Assembly (NCBI RefSeq): GCF_009659625.1
Contig: NZ_VOIW01000009.1
Coordinates: forward strand, 124,001 to 188,000
DNA from: Pseudomonas haemolytica
GTDB lineage: Bacteria; Pseudomonadota; Gammaproteobacteria; Pseudomonadales; Pseudomonadaceae
DNA length: 64,000 nucleotides
Reading direction: 5' to 3'
Shown here: piece after piece, positions 16,713 through 24,755 of the stretch
How positions within the stretch are numbered: position 1 is the stretch's first letter
Layout: each line of letters begins with the position of its first letter
Translations under genes and position numbers: made by a program
The notes under the pieces: generated by a model
The model's input: only the letters and a program-made list of their open reading frames with translations
Databases searched by the model: none
Told to the model about the DNA's origin: nothing

Positions 16713-17528
16713 CTACTTTGTTGGGGTGCCGACGGGTTGCTGCAATTGCGCTTTCCAGCGCTCCAGATTGCGCTGCAGCGCGGCTTGCGCAACACCGGAC
16801 GCGGGCAATTCTGTCATCTTTTTGGTCAGCTGTCCGCGCAGCCACGGATCGTTGCACGCCGAGTTATGGGAAATCGCCAAGTACAGGCCAGGCTGATCGA
16901 CAGGCACTTCATGGGCGACCAAGTCGTTACTCATGCCCAAGGTCTGGGCCATGGCCATGCCGGAATAGCGCCCGGCCAGCACATAGTCCACTTCCCCCAG
17001 CAACAGCTTCTGGAACGCTGGCGTCAGGTTCGGCAGGCGTTGCAGGTTGAGCTGCTGGCCGGCGAAGGTTTCGAATTCAGCGCTCAGGCGGGCACGCTCC
17101 GATACCGCGCCCTTGTGGCCGTGCAGGTCAGCCGCCGTGGTGTAGGCCAGCGGCGAATCCTTGCGCGTCCAGACCAGGTAATCGGTCTGCATCAACGCCG
17201 GATGGATGTAGTCGAAGTTGTCCAGCTCACCGAGGTTCAGCGGCGCGTCGGCGAGGATGTCCATGCGCCCGCTGCGTGCCTCATCCAGGGCCAGGGAGCG
17301 TTTGCCGCCGTAGAGCAGGTCGATTTTCAGCCCGAGGTCCTTGCCCACTTGTTGCAGCACGTCGGCAGTTGCACCGATCAAGTGTGTGGGGTCCTGAGGG
17401 TCGCGCCACAGCAAGGGCGGTGCGTCCGGGCTGCCGGTGATCACCAGGCGTTCGCATTTGCCGGCGGCAAACGCCAGGCTCGGCAGCAGCGTGAGGCCCA
17501 GCAGTAAAGTCCAGGGGCGCAACGCCAT
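16713..17528 (-). CDS. Periplasmic solute-binding protein (SBP family 3)
   Basis: Protein of 271 aa with a signal peptide (MALRPWTLLLGLTLLPSLAFA) and a family 3 (amino-acid/polar-compound) bilobal binding fold: PLLWRDPQDP near the N-terminus, then ARSGRMDILADAPLN and LLGEVDYVLAGRYSG. No permease or ATPase is adjacent, so it may feed a distant transporter or act as a sensor-type binding protein. Start is the ATG behind AGGAG; the 13-codon extension overlaps the etfA terminator and is rejected. Nine bp separate its stop from the DUF4398 lipoprotein start, suggesting one operon of three envelope genes. Confidence 0.85.
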   Translation of the reverse strand: MALRPWTLLLGLTLLPSLAFAAGKCERLVITGSPDAPPLLWRDPQDPTHLIGATADVLQQVGKDLGLKIDLLYGGKRSLALDEARSGRMDILADAPLNLGELDNFDYIHPALMQTDYLVWTRKDSPLAYTTAADLHGHKGAVSERARLSAEFETFAGQQLNLQRLPNLTPAFQKLLLGEVDYVLAGRYSGMAMAQTLGMSNDLVAHEVPVDQPGLYLAISHNSACNDPWLRGQLTKKMTELPASGVAQAALQRNLERWKAQLQQPVGTPTK

Positions 17529-17548
17529 GGCAAGGTTCTCCTGATAAG

Positions 17549-17576
17549 TAAAAAAAAACCCGGTCATAAGACCGGG
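17549..17576 (-). terminator. Intrinsic terminator of etfBA
   Basis: Read on the - strand: stem CCCGGTC/GACCGGG followed by a run of eight or more T. It lies 25 bp past the etfA stop and ends the etfBA transcript before the solute-binding protein gene. Confidence 0.9.
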
Positions 17577-17600
17577 CTCTTTATAAGTGAAGCGGCTGGA

Positions 17601-18530
17601 TTAGACCAGCTTCTCCAACTCAGGTACGGCTTCGAACAAGTCCGCCACCAGGCCGTAATCGGCGACCTGGAAGATCGGCGCTTCTTCGTCCTTGTTGATC
17701 GCGACGATCACCTTGGAGTCTTTCATACCGGCCAAGTGCTGGATCGCGCCGGAAATACCGACCGCGATGTACAGCTGTGGCGCAACGATCTTGCCGGTCT
17801 GGCCGACCTGCATATCGTTGGGTACGAAGCCTGCGTCGACGGCCGCGCGGGAAGCGCCGACCGCAGCGCCCAGCTTGTCGGCCAGGGCATACAGGTGCTT
17901 GAAGTTGTCACCGTTCTGCATGCCACGGCCGCCGGAAACGACGATCTTGGCAGCGGTCAGCTCAGGGCGATCCGACTTGGCCAGCTCTTCACCAACAAAG
18001 CTGGAAGTGCCAGCGTCGTGGGCAGCGGAGACGGCTTCAACGGCAGCCGAACCACCTTCGGCGGCAACCGGGTCGAAACCGGTGGCGCGTACAGTGATGA
18101 CCTTGACCGATGCGTTGGACTGCACGGTGGCGATGGCGTTACCGGCATAGATCGGGCGCTTGAAGGTGTCTGCGCTTTCAACCGAGATGATCTCGGAGAT
18201 CTGGTCAACGTCCAGCTGCGCGGCAACGCGTGGCAGGATGTTTTTGCCGTTGGACGTCGCGGCAGCCAGGATGTGGCTGTAGCCAGCGCCCAGCTCTGCA
18301 ACCAGCGGGGCAACGTTTTCTGGCAACTGATGCGCGTAGGCGGCATTGTCAGCGTTCAGGACTTTGCTCACGCCCGCGATTTTCGCAGCGGCTTCAGCCA
18401 CGGCGCCAGCGCCTTGGCCAGCGACCAATACGTGAATGTCGCCACCGATTTTAGCGGCTGCGGCTACGGTGTTCAGGGTGGCCGGGGCCAGTACCTTGTT
18501 GTCGTGTTCAGCGATTACCAAGATAGTCAT
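17601..18530 (-). CDS. etfA: Electron transfer flavoprotein subunit alpha
   Basis: ETF alpha, 309 aa. With EtfB it carries electrons from acyl-CoA and other dehydrogenases to the ETF dehydrogenase. The C-terminal FAD-binding signature is present: VVSGGRGMQNGDNFKHLY, then GASRAAVDAGFVPNDMQVGQTGK and YIAVGISGAIQHLAGMKDS. It starts 2 bp after the etfB stop. The order matches P. aeruginosa PA2951-PA2953. Confidence 0.97.
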   Translation of the reverse strand: MTILVIAEHDNKVLAPATLNTVAAAAKIGGDIHVLVAGQGAGAVAEAAAKIAGVSKVLNADNAAYAHQLPENVAPLVAELGAGYSHILAAATSNGKNILPRVAAQLDVDQISEIISVESADTFKRPIYAGNAIATVQSNASVKVITVRATGFDPVAAEGGSAAVEAVSAAHDAGTSSFVGEELAKSDRPELTAAKIVVSGGRGMQNGDNFKHLYALADKLGAAVGASRAAVDAGFVPNDMQVGQTGKIVAPQLYIAVGISGAIQHLAGMKDSKVIVAINKDEEAPIFQVADYGLVADLFEAVPELEKLV

Positions 18531-18532
18531 TT

Positions 18533-19282
18533 TTAGATTACCTTCGCTTCGTTTTTCAGTTTCTCGACCAGTTCAGCCACCGACTTGACCTTGATGCCCG
18601 CGCTGCGTGCAGCCGGCGCTTCGACTTTGACGGTCTTGTTGGTGGAGGCGGTGGAAACGCCCAAAGCGTCCGGAGTCAGCACTTCAAGAGGCTTCTTCTT
18701 GGCTTTCATGATGTTTGGCAGGGACGCATAGCGCGGCTCGTTCAAACGCAGGTCGGTGGTGACGATGGCCGGCAGTTTCAGGGAAACCGTCTGTGCGCCG
18801 CCGTCGATTTCACGGGTCACCGCTACGCTGTCGCCGTTCACTTCGACTTTCGAAGCGAAGGTGCCCTGGCCATAACCGGTCAGTGCAGCCAGCATCTGGC
18901 CAGTCTGGTTGTTGTCGCTGTCGATGGCTTGTTTGCCAAGGATCACCAGCTGAGGCTGTTCCTTGTCAACAACGGCTTTGAGCAACTTGGCAACGGCCAG
19001 GGAAGTCAGCTCATCAGCGGACTCGACCAGGATGGCGCGGTCGGCGCCCAATGCCAGGGCGGTACGCAACTGCTCTTGGGCAGTAGTCGGACCGATGGAG
19101 ACCACGACGATTTCAGTCGCGACGCCTTTCTCTTTCAGGCGTACGGCTTCTTCCACAGCGATTTCGCAGAAAGGGTTCATCGACATCTTGACGTTAGCAA
19201 GGTCGACGCCGGAATTGTCCGCCTTGACGCGAACTTTCACGTTGTAATCGACAACGCGTTTGACAGCTACAAGAACCTTCAT
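18533..19282 (-). CDS. etfB: Electron transfer flavoprotein subunit beta
   Basis: ETF beta, 249 aa, the AMP-binding partner of EtfA in the soluble electron carrier. Typical stretches are MKVLVAVKRVVDYNVKVRVK at the N-terminus, the NPFCEIAVEEAVRLKEKG helix, LGKQAIDSDNNQTGQMLA and LRLNEPRYASLPNIMKAKKK (the recognition loop and ETF signature). First gene of etfBA. It diverges from the ETF dehydrogenase gene, with a 515 bp shared upstream region. Confidence 0.97.
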   Translation of the reverse strand: MKVLVAVKRVVDYNVKVRVKADNSGVDLANVKMSMNPFCEIAVEEAVRLKEKGVATEIVVVSIGPTTAQEQLRTALALGADRAILVESADELTSLAVAKLLKAVVDKEQPQLVILGKQAIDSDNNQTGQMLAALTGYGQGTFASKVEVNGDSVAVTREIDGGAQTVSLKLPAIVTTDLRLNEPRYASLPNIMKAKKKPLEVLTPDALGVSTASTNKTVKVEAPAARSAGIKVKSVAELVEKLKNEAKVI

Positions 19283-19648
19283 GGATTCCTCGTTACTCTC
19301 CGGTGAAAAGAAAGTCGCCTAGGCGAACCTGGCGGTTGATGCTCATCGGCACACAAGGGCACCTCCAAAGACCTCGGCAGTGGCCTTGCACACGGGAAGT
19401 GACGACCGTTCGTCAGTGGTGACTGAGAGGTCATTCTTTATCGCGGCGTGTAAACTGCGCCCCTTCGTCTGGATGCGCGTCACCTTTTTAGCTTGGGCCT
19501 GTCTTTGGACGTGCTCTTGAAACCTGCAGTCTGCCTACGGGAAGCGCAAAACCGACCGTATCTTGACCGGAACGCCTATTCTGGTCAATACGGCAAAATG
19601 GTCAGTCATAAGCCCCGTTGCTTTGATTTACCTAGGCTGCGGGCAATT

Positions 19649-19662
19649 CAAACAAACGTTTG
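19649..19662. promoter_or_regulatory. PsrA-type operator
   Basis: CAAAC-AAAC-GTTTG fits the published PsrA consensus (G/C)AAAC-N2-4-GTTT(G/C) exactly. It also contains a perfect 12-bp palindrome ACAAACGTTTGT at 19652-19663. PsrA is a TetR-type regulator released by long-chain fatty acids. The box sits immediately upstream of the -35, where bound repressor would block polymerase. Confidence 0.7.
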
Positions 19663-19664
19663 TA

Positions 19665-19693
19665 TTGGACGCTGCCAGTGGTCTATATATAAT
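19665..19693 (+). promoter_or_regulatory. Sigma-70 promoter of ETF dehydrogenase gene
   Basis: -35 TTGGAC (19665-19670), 17-bp spacer, -10 TATAAT (19688-19693). Start of transcription near 19700, giving a leader of about 97 nt. Confidence 0.75.
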
Positions 19694-19797
19694 GCGCCAC
19701 CTAGAGAGACAGGTGGGTGCTGCCGTTGAGCAGAACCACACCGAACCTCCACCCATTAGAAAAAAAAGCCTGTTGAGCCTTGAGTAGGAGATAGCCT

Positions 19798-21462
19798 GTG
19801 GAACGCGAATACATGGAATTCGACGTGGTCATCGTCGGCGCTGGCCCGGCTGGCCTGTCTGCCGCCTGCCGACTGAAGCAGAAGGCCGCCGAAGCCGGTA
19901 AGGAAATCAGCGTCTGCGTGGTCGAGAAAGGCTCCGAAGTTGGCGCGCATATCCTCTCCGGTGCCGTGTTTGAACCCCGTGCCCTGAACGAACTGTTCCC
20001 GGACTGGAAAGAACTCGGCGCCCCGCTCAACACTCCGGTGGTGCGCGATGACATCTACGTACTGCGCAGCAGCGATACCTCCACCAAGGTTCCCGACTTC
20101 TTTGTGCCCAAGACCATGCACAACGAAGGCAACTACATCATTTCCCTGGGCAACCTGTGCCGCTGGCTGGCCCAGCAGGCCGAGAACCTGGGCGTGGAAG
20201 TCTACCCAGGCTTTGCCGCCCAGGAAGCCCTGTTCGACGAGAACGGCGTGGTACGCGGGATCATCACCGGTGACCTCGGCGTCGACCGCGAAGGCAAGCC
20301 CAAAGAAGGCGTGTACACCCCGGGCATGGAACTGCGTGGCAAGTACACGCTGTTCGCCGAAGGTTGCAGGGGCCACATCGGCAAGCAACTGATCCAGCGC
20401 TTCAACCTGGACAGCGACGCCGACGCCCAGCACTACGGCATCGGCCTGAAGGAAATCTGGGAGATCGACCCGGCCAAGCATCAACCAGGCCTGGTGGTAC
20501 ACACCGCCGGCTGGCCGCTGGACATCATGAGCAACGAGAACACCGGTGGTTCGTTCCTCTATCACCTGGAAAACAACCAGGTGGTGGTCGGCCTGATCGT
20601 CGACCTGTCCTACAGCAACACCTTCCTGTCGCCGTTCGATGAGTTCCAGCGCCTCAAGCATCACCCGGTGCTGGCCCAGTACCTGGAAGGCGGCAAGCGC
20701 GTCAGCTACGGCGCCCGTGCCCTGGCCAAAGGCGGTATCAACTCGCTGCCAAAGATGGTGTTCAAGGGCGGCGCATTGATCGGCTGCGACCTGGGCACCA
20801 TGAACGTGGCCAAGATCAAAGGCAGCCACACGGCAATGAAGTCCGGCATGCTGGCCGCCGATGCGGTGGCCGAGCGCCTGCTGGCCGACTCCGAAGGCGG
20901 CGATGAGCTGACCAACTACGTCGACAGCTTCAAAGCCAGCTGGCTCTACGAAGAGCTGTTCGCCAGCCGCAACTTCGGCCCGGCGATGCATAAGTTCGGC
21001 CCGATCATCGGTGCAGGCTTCAACTGGTTCGACCAGAACATCCTGGGCGGCAAGATGCCGTTCACCCTGCACGACACCAAGCCGGACTACGCCTGCCTCA
21101 AGCTGGCCAAAGACTGCAAGAAGATCGACTACCCCAAACCCGACGGCAAGCTGAGCTTCGACAAGCTAAGTTCGGTGTTCATCTCCGGTACCAACCACGA
21201 AGAAGAACAACCGTGCCACTTGAAGCTCAAGGACCCGAGCATCCCGATCGGCACCAACCTGCCGCTCTACGATGAACCGGCGCAGCGCTACTGCCCGGCT
21301 GGCGTCTATGAAGTGATCACCAAGGAAGACGGCGAGAAGCGCTTCCAGATCAACGCCCAGAACTGTGTGCACTGCAAGACCTGTGACATCAAGGACCCTT
21401 CGCAGAACATTACCTGGGTGACACCGGAAGGTGCGGGCGGGCCGACTTACCCGAATATGTAA
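19798..21462 (+). CDS. Electron transfer flavoprotein-ubiquinone oxidoreductase
   Basis: ETF dehydrogenase of 554 aa, an inner-membrane FAD and 4Fe-4S enzyme that passes electrons from reduced ETF to ubiquinone. FAD-binding VVIVGAGPAGLSAACRL is at residues about 10-26. The C-terminal cluster motif has CPAGVYEV, then NCVHCKTCDIKDP, giving the four cysteines. Start is GTG at 19798, 8 bp after TAGGAG; an in-frame ATG at 19813 is less well placed. Convergent logic with etfBA: both are needed for fatty-acid beta-oxidation. The promoter has a PsrA-type box. Confidence 0.96.
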   Translation: MEREYMEFDVVIVGAGPAGLSAACRLKQKAAEAGKEISVCVVEKGSEVGAHILSGAVFEPRALNELFPDWKELGAPLNTPVVRDDIYVLRSSDTSTKVPDFFVPKTMHNEGNYIISLGNLCRWLAQQAENLGVEVYPGFAAQEALFDENGVVRGIITGDLGVDREGKPKEGVYTPGMELRGKYTLFAEGCRGHIGKQLIQRFNLDSDADAQHYGIGLKEIWEIDPAKHQPGLVVHTAGWPLDIMSNENTGGSFLYHLENNQVVVGLIVDLSYSNTFLSPFDEFQRLKHHPVLAQYLEGGKRVSYGARALAKGGINSLPKMVFKGGALIGCDLGTMNVAKIKGSHTAMKSGMLAADAVAERLLADSEGGDELTNYVDSFKASWLYEELFASRNFGPAMHKFGPIIGAGFNWFDQNILGGKMPFTLHDTKPDYACLKLAKDCKKIDYPKPDGKLSFDKLSSVFISGTNHEEEQPCHLKLKDPSIPIGTNLPLYDEPAQRYCPAGVYEVITKEDGEKRFQINAQNCVHCKTCDIKDPSQNITWVTPEGAGGPTYPNM

Positions 21463-21470
21463 ACCAACGG

Positions 21471-21495
21471 AGGCTCCCAATTGGGAGCCTTTTTT
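21471..21495 (+). terminator. Intrinsic terminator after ETF dehydrogenase
   Basis: Perfect palindrome AGGCTCCCAATTGGGAGCCT followed by a T-run, 9 bp past the stop codon. Confidence 0.9.
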
Positions 21496-21511
21496 ATGGG
21501 CGACACAAATC

Positions 21512-21606
21512 AAATGTGGGAGGGGGCTTGCTCCCGATTGCAGTGAATCAGTCAGCAAATCTGTAGCTGATACACCGCAATCGGGAGCAAGCCCCCTCCC
21601 ACATTT
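21512..21606. repeat. REPIN, GTGGGAGGGGGC type
   Basis: Near-perfect inverted pair: GTGGGAGGGGGCTTGCTCCC at left and its complement at right, with outer AAATGT/ACATTT extending the stem and a loop of about 45 bp. Sits between two convergent genes. Confidence 0.9.
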
Positions 21607-21630
21607 GGATTGTGCTTTTGCTTGAAATGA

Positions 21631-22524
21631 CTAGGCAGCCCGCTCTTCGCCCGGGTTACGCAGGAAATAGCGTTTGTATTCCCGACTAAACTGCGACGTA
21701 CTCTGATACCCCACGCTATGCGCCGCCTGCGCCACGCCCATGCCCTCCACCAGCAGCAACTGCTGAGCCTTGAGCAAGCGTAAACGCTTCAAGTACTGCA
21801 CTGGCGACAACAGCGTGCAACGCTTGAAGTGTTCATGAAAGGTCGAGGCACTCATATGCGCATAACCGGCCAACGTCTCGATGTTCAACGGCTCGGCGTA
21901 ATGGGCATGCAGGTGATTCAACGACGTGGCGATTCGCGAGAATTGCCCTTGCTGTTCCACCAACGCACGCAGCACATCGGCCTGCGGGCCGCGCAAGGCG
22001 GTGAACAATAATTCGCGCACCCGCGCCGGGCCCATAATCCGGCTTTCCAATGGATCGTGCAGGCACTGCAGCAGCCGTTCGACGCAGCCGCGCATGGCGT
22101 CATCCAAGACCACCGAACTCATCGACTCCAGGGTTTGCGCGGTCGGCGGCGGCCCGGCCTGCATGCCCATGGCCATCACCAATTCACCCAGCACCACACG
22201 ATCAATGCCCACGGTCACGCCCAGCAGCGGTGCACTGGGCGCCATGGCGAACGTCTCGCACTCGAACGGCACCGGCATCGCCTGGATCAGGTAATGCCCG
22301 GCGCCATACTCCAGCGTACGCGGGCCCAGGTAGGCGACCTTGCTGCCTTGAGCCACGAACATCAGGCTCGGCTCGTAGATCTGCGGGCCACGCGCTACGT
22401 CACAACTGGCGCGCAGCACTTGTACGCCCGGCAGATGGGTCGGGGAGAAACCATCGCGGGACGTCAGCCCCTCGATCAGGGAAACCAGCGTGGCGTTGGC
22501 ATCAACATGGCGGGTCAACAGCAT
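21631..22524 (-). CDS. AraC-family transcriptional regulator (AraC_N / cupin type)
   Basis: Regulator of 297 aa. An N-terminal cupin-like sensing domain (residues about 20-170) is followed by two AraC helix-turn-helix motifs: AGYAHMSASTFHEHFKRCTL and VAQAAHSVGYQSTSQFSREY. Similar regulators sit beside oxidoreductase genes and respond to small carbonyl or alcohol compounds. It is divergent from the zinc alcohol dehydrogenase at 22707, its most likely target; the shared region of 182 bp would hold the operator. Confidence 0.9.
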   Translation of the reverse strand: MLLTRHVDANATLVSLIEGLTSRDGFSPTHLPGVQVLRASCDVARGPQIYEPSLMFVAQGSKVAYLGPRTLEYGAGHYLIQAMPVPFECETFAMAPSAPLLGVTVGIDRVVLGELVMAMGMQAGPPPTAQTLESMSSVVLDDAMRGCVERLLQCLHDPLESRIMGPARVRELLFTALRGPQADVLRALVEQQGQFSRIATSLNHLHAHYAEPLNIETLAGYAHMSASTFHEHFKRCTLLSPVQYLKRLRLLKAQQLLLVEGMGVAQAAHSVGYQSTSQFSREYKRYFLRNPGEERAA

Positions 22525-22706
22525 GGCAAAAAACTTCGCGAATAAGGGATGAGAGCATCATCGCAGGTCTGGCCGCCGATGCATCCAAACCCATGGCACT
22601 CCCGGACGAATAGGCATGAGACTCGGAGCAATCGCCATGGCCGCATCAGGGGGTGGCGCGGAGAATGGCCCGCCTCATCTGTCACTGCTTTTGCGAGGTT
22701 TTCACC

Positions 22707-23759
22707 ATGTACACCGCCATCGGTTATGCCGCTCAGTCGGCCACCACTCCCCTCGCCCCTATGTCGTTTGAACGCCGCAGCCCACGCGTCGATGACGTGG
22801 CCATCGAGATCCTCTACTGCGGCGTGTGCCACTCCGACATCCACCAGGCGCGCAACGAGTGGGGCATCGCCGTTTACCCGCTGATGCCAGGCCATGAGAT
22901 TGTCGGCAAGGTCACCGCCGTCGGCGCCAACGTCACCGCGCACAAAGTCGGCGACCTGGTCGGCGTCGGCTGCATGGTTGACTCGTGCCGTCATTGCGAA
23001 GCGTGCAAGTCAGACCTCGAGCAATACTGCCTCGAAGGCCCGACCATGACCTACGCTACCCCGGACCGCGTGGATGGCAGCAACACCATGGGCGGCTACT
23101 CCGACAGCATCGTGGTCAGCGAGCACTTCGTGGTGAAAATTCCGGCCAGGCTCGACCTGGCCAGCGCCGCGCCGATCCTGTGCGCAGGCATCACCACCTA
23201 CTCGCCGCTCAAGCACTACGGCGTAAAAGCCGGCGATAAAGTCGGGATTCTCGGCATGGGCGGCCTCGGCCACATGGGCATCAAGTTCGCCAAGGCCATG
23301 GGCGCCGAAGTCACGCTGTTCACTCGCTCCGCGAGCAAGGCTGAAGAAGGCCGCCGCCAGGGTGCCGACCATGTGATCGTGTCCACTGATGCCGAGCAGA
23401 TGAAAGCCGCTGCCGGGCACTTCGACTTCCTGCTGGACACCATCCCGGTGCAACACGACCTGAACCCCTACCTCGACGTGCTGCGCTTTGACGGCGTGCA
23501 TATCCTGGTCGGTTTGATCGAGCCGGTGGACCCGCCGGTGAATGCCGCCAAGCTGGTGCTGGGCCGTAAAGTGTTGGCCGGTTCGCTGATCGGCGGCATT
23601 GCCGAAACCCAGGAAGTCCTGGATTTCTGCGCCGAGCACAACATCACCTGCGACATCGAAATGCTCGACATCCGCCAGATCAACGAGGCTTACGCCCGCA
23701 TGATTGCCGGTGACGTGAAGTACCGCTTTGTCATCGACATGGCGAGCCTGAAAGCCTGA
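22707..23759 (+). CDS. Zinc-dependent NAD(P) alcohol dehydrogenase (YahK/cinnamyl alcohol dehydrogenase type)
   Basis: Medium-chain dehydrogenase of 350 aa. Catalytic zinc site: CGVCHSDIH and GHEIVG; structural zinc: the cysteines of SCRHCEACKSDLEQYC; cofactor loop: GILGMGGLGHMGIKFAKAMG. The family reduces a broad range of aldehydes to alcohols with NADPH. Start is the ATG at 22707 preceded by GCGAGG. The gene ends exactly where the convergent iclR gene ends (see palindrome at 23750). Probably controlled by the divergent AraC regulator. Confidence 0.93.
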   Translation: MYTAIGYAAQSATTPLAPMSFERRSPRVDDVAIEILYCGVCHSDIHQARNEWGIAVYPLMPGHEIVGKVTAVGANVTAHKVGDLVGVGCMVDSCRHCEACKSDLEQYCLEGPTMTYATPDRVDGSNTMGGYSDSIVVSEHFVVKIPARLDLASAAPILCAGITTYSPLKHYGVKAGDKVGILGMGGLGHMGIKFAKAMGAEVTLFTRSASKAEEGRRQGADHVIVSTDAEQMKAAAGHFDFLLDTIPVQHDLNPYLDVLRFDGVHILVGLIEPVDPPVNAAKLVLGRKVLAGSLIGGIAETQEVLDFCAEHNITCDIEMLDIRQINEAYARMIAGDVKYRFVIDMASLKA

Positions 23760-23769
23760 TCAGGCTTTC
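23750..23769. terminator. Palindrome spanning two abutting convergent stops
   Basis: GAAAGCCTGATCAGGCTTTC is a perfect 20-bp palindrome. Each strand supplies the last codons AAA-GCC-TGA of one gene, so the two coding regions touch with no spacer. It may act as a weak bidirectional terminator, although T-runs are short. Confidence 0.6.
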
Positions 23770-24563
23770 GCGCCCAACTCCGCTGACAGCCGGGCTGCGA
23801 CCTGTTTGATCACAGGGATCAGCTCGGCCATTTTCTCCAGCGGCATGTAGGGCACGGTACTGGCGACGCTGATGCCGGCGACAATGCGCCCGCTGGCATC
23901 GCGCACCGGGGCCGCCACACAGCGGATCGACGGTTCGTTGTCTTCCAGGTCGAACGCGTAACCGCCCTCTACGTACTCACGCATGCGCTGCTCGAACTGC
24001 GGCCAGGATTGCTCCGGGTGCTGCGGCCATTGCAGGCTTTTGCCGGCCGCCGGCAAGCTGACTTGGTACAAACGCTGCCACTCCTGCGGCGAATCATCCA
24101 ACAACAACGCCTTGCCGATGCCGGTGCGCGTCAACGGCATGCGATGGCCGACCCGCGAGCGCATTTCCGGGCCATTGCGGCCAGGGTTCTTGTGCAGGTA
24201 AAGCACGTCGTCGTACTCACGGATCGCCAGGTGGATGGTGTCGCCAGTGAGGGCCGACAGCTCGTCCAGGTACGGCACCGCCAGGTTCACCAACGGCAGC
24301 TCTTCGCGGGCCTGAAACCCCAACTCGATCAGCTTCGGCCCTAGCAGGTAACCGACTTGCGGCACCACACGCAGATAACGCTCTTCCACCAGGCAACTGG
24401 CCAGGCGGTGCGTCGTGCTGCGGGTGGTGCCGATGCGCCGGGCGATCTCTTTCAGATCCCGCGCACCAGCCGCCACCGCTTGCACCACGCCCAGGCCGCG
24501 TAACAGGGTCTGGGTGCCGGTGGGGGCGGCGTCTTTGACGGGGGTGTGGGCGTTTTCCTGCAT
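23760..24563 (-). CDS. IclR-family transcriptional regulator
   Basis: Regulator of 267 aa. N-terminal winged helix (LKEIARRIGTTRSTTHRLASCL) and C-terminal IclR effector domain (GVSFATVPYMP-like region, read here as AGISVASTVPYMPL; DNEPSIRCVAAPVRD). Start set at MQENAHTP, the upstream 20 codons being unlikely. It follows the araFGH operon on the same strand, separated by a REPIN, and is the natural candidate to control sugar uptake there. Effector unknown, perhaps a pentose acid. Confidence 0.88.
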   Translation of the reverse strand: MQENAHTPVKDAAPTGTQTLLRGLGVVQAVAAGARDLKEIARRIGTTRSTTHRLASCLVEERYLRVVPQVGYLLGPKLIELGFQAREELPLVNLAVPYLDELSALTGDTIHLAIREYDDVLYLHKNPGRNGPEMRSRVGHRMPLTRTGIGKALLLDDSPQEWQRLYQVSLPAAGKSLQWPQHPEQSWPQFEQRMREYVEGGYAFDLEDNEPSIRCVAAPVRDASGRIVAGISVASTVPYMPLEKMAELIPVIKQVAARLSAELGAKA

Positions 24564-24631
24564 ATCTCGGCCTATAAGTAAAAAAAGCGGGGCCATTATG
24601 GCAAATGCCGCTCTCCTGGACACAGGAGATC

Positions 24632-24726
24632 CAATGTGGGAGGGGGCTTGCTCCCGATAGCGGTGGGTCAGTTACAGATGCAGTGACTGACACTCAGCTA
24701 TCGGGAGCAAGCCCCCTCCCACATTT
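24632..24726. repeat. REPIN, GTGGGAGGGGGC type
   Basis: Inverted pair with the same core as at 21512, arms nearly perfect over about 25 bp, loop about 45 bp. Lies between araH and the iclR gene. Confidence 0.9.
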
Positions 24727-24755
24727 AGCCTTCACATGGCATAACTCTGCATAAC

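Larger units (their letters stand above)
19283..19797. other. Divergent regulatory region of etfBA and ETF dehydrogenase
   Basis: About 515 bp. The right end holds a PsrA-type operator and a near-consensus promoter for the rightward gene (separate entries). The left 300 bp must contain the etfBA promoter; I see no equally clear -35/-10 there and no second PsrA-type box. Confidence 0.6.

Noticed and set aside
19756..21072. Open frame of 438 codons antisense to the ETF dehydrogenase gene
   Set aside because: Shadow frame caused by GC-rich third positions; the sense gene is certain.
21512..24726. Recurring repeats that could suggest a CRISPR array
   Set aside because: Copies are kilobases apart, palindromic in pairs and intergenic; they are REPINs and no cas genes are present.
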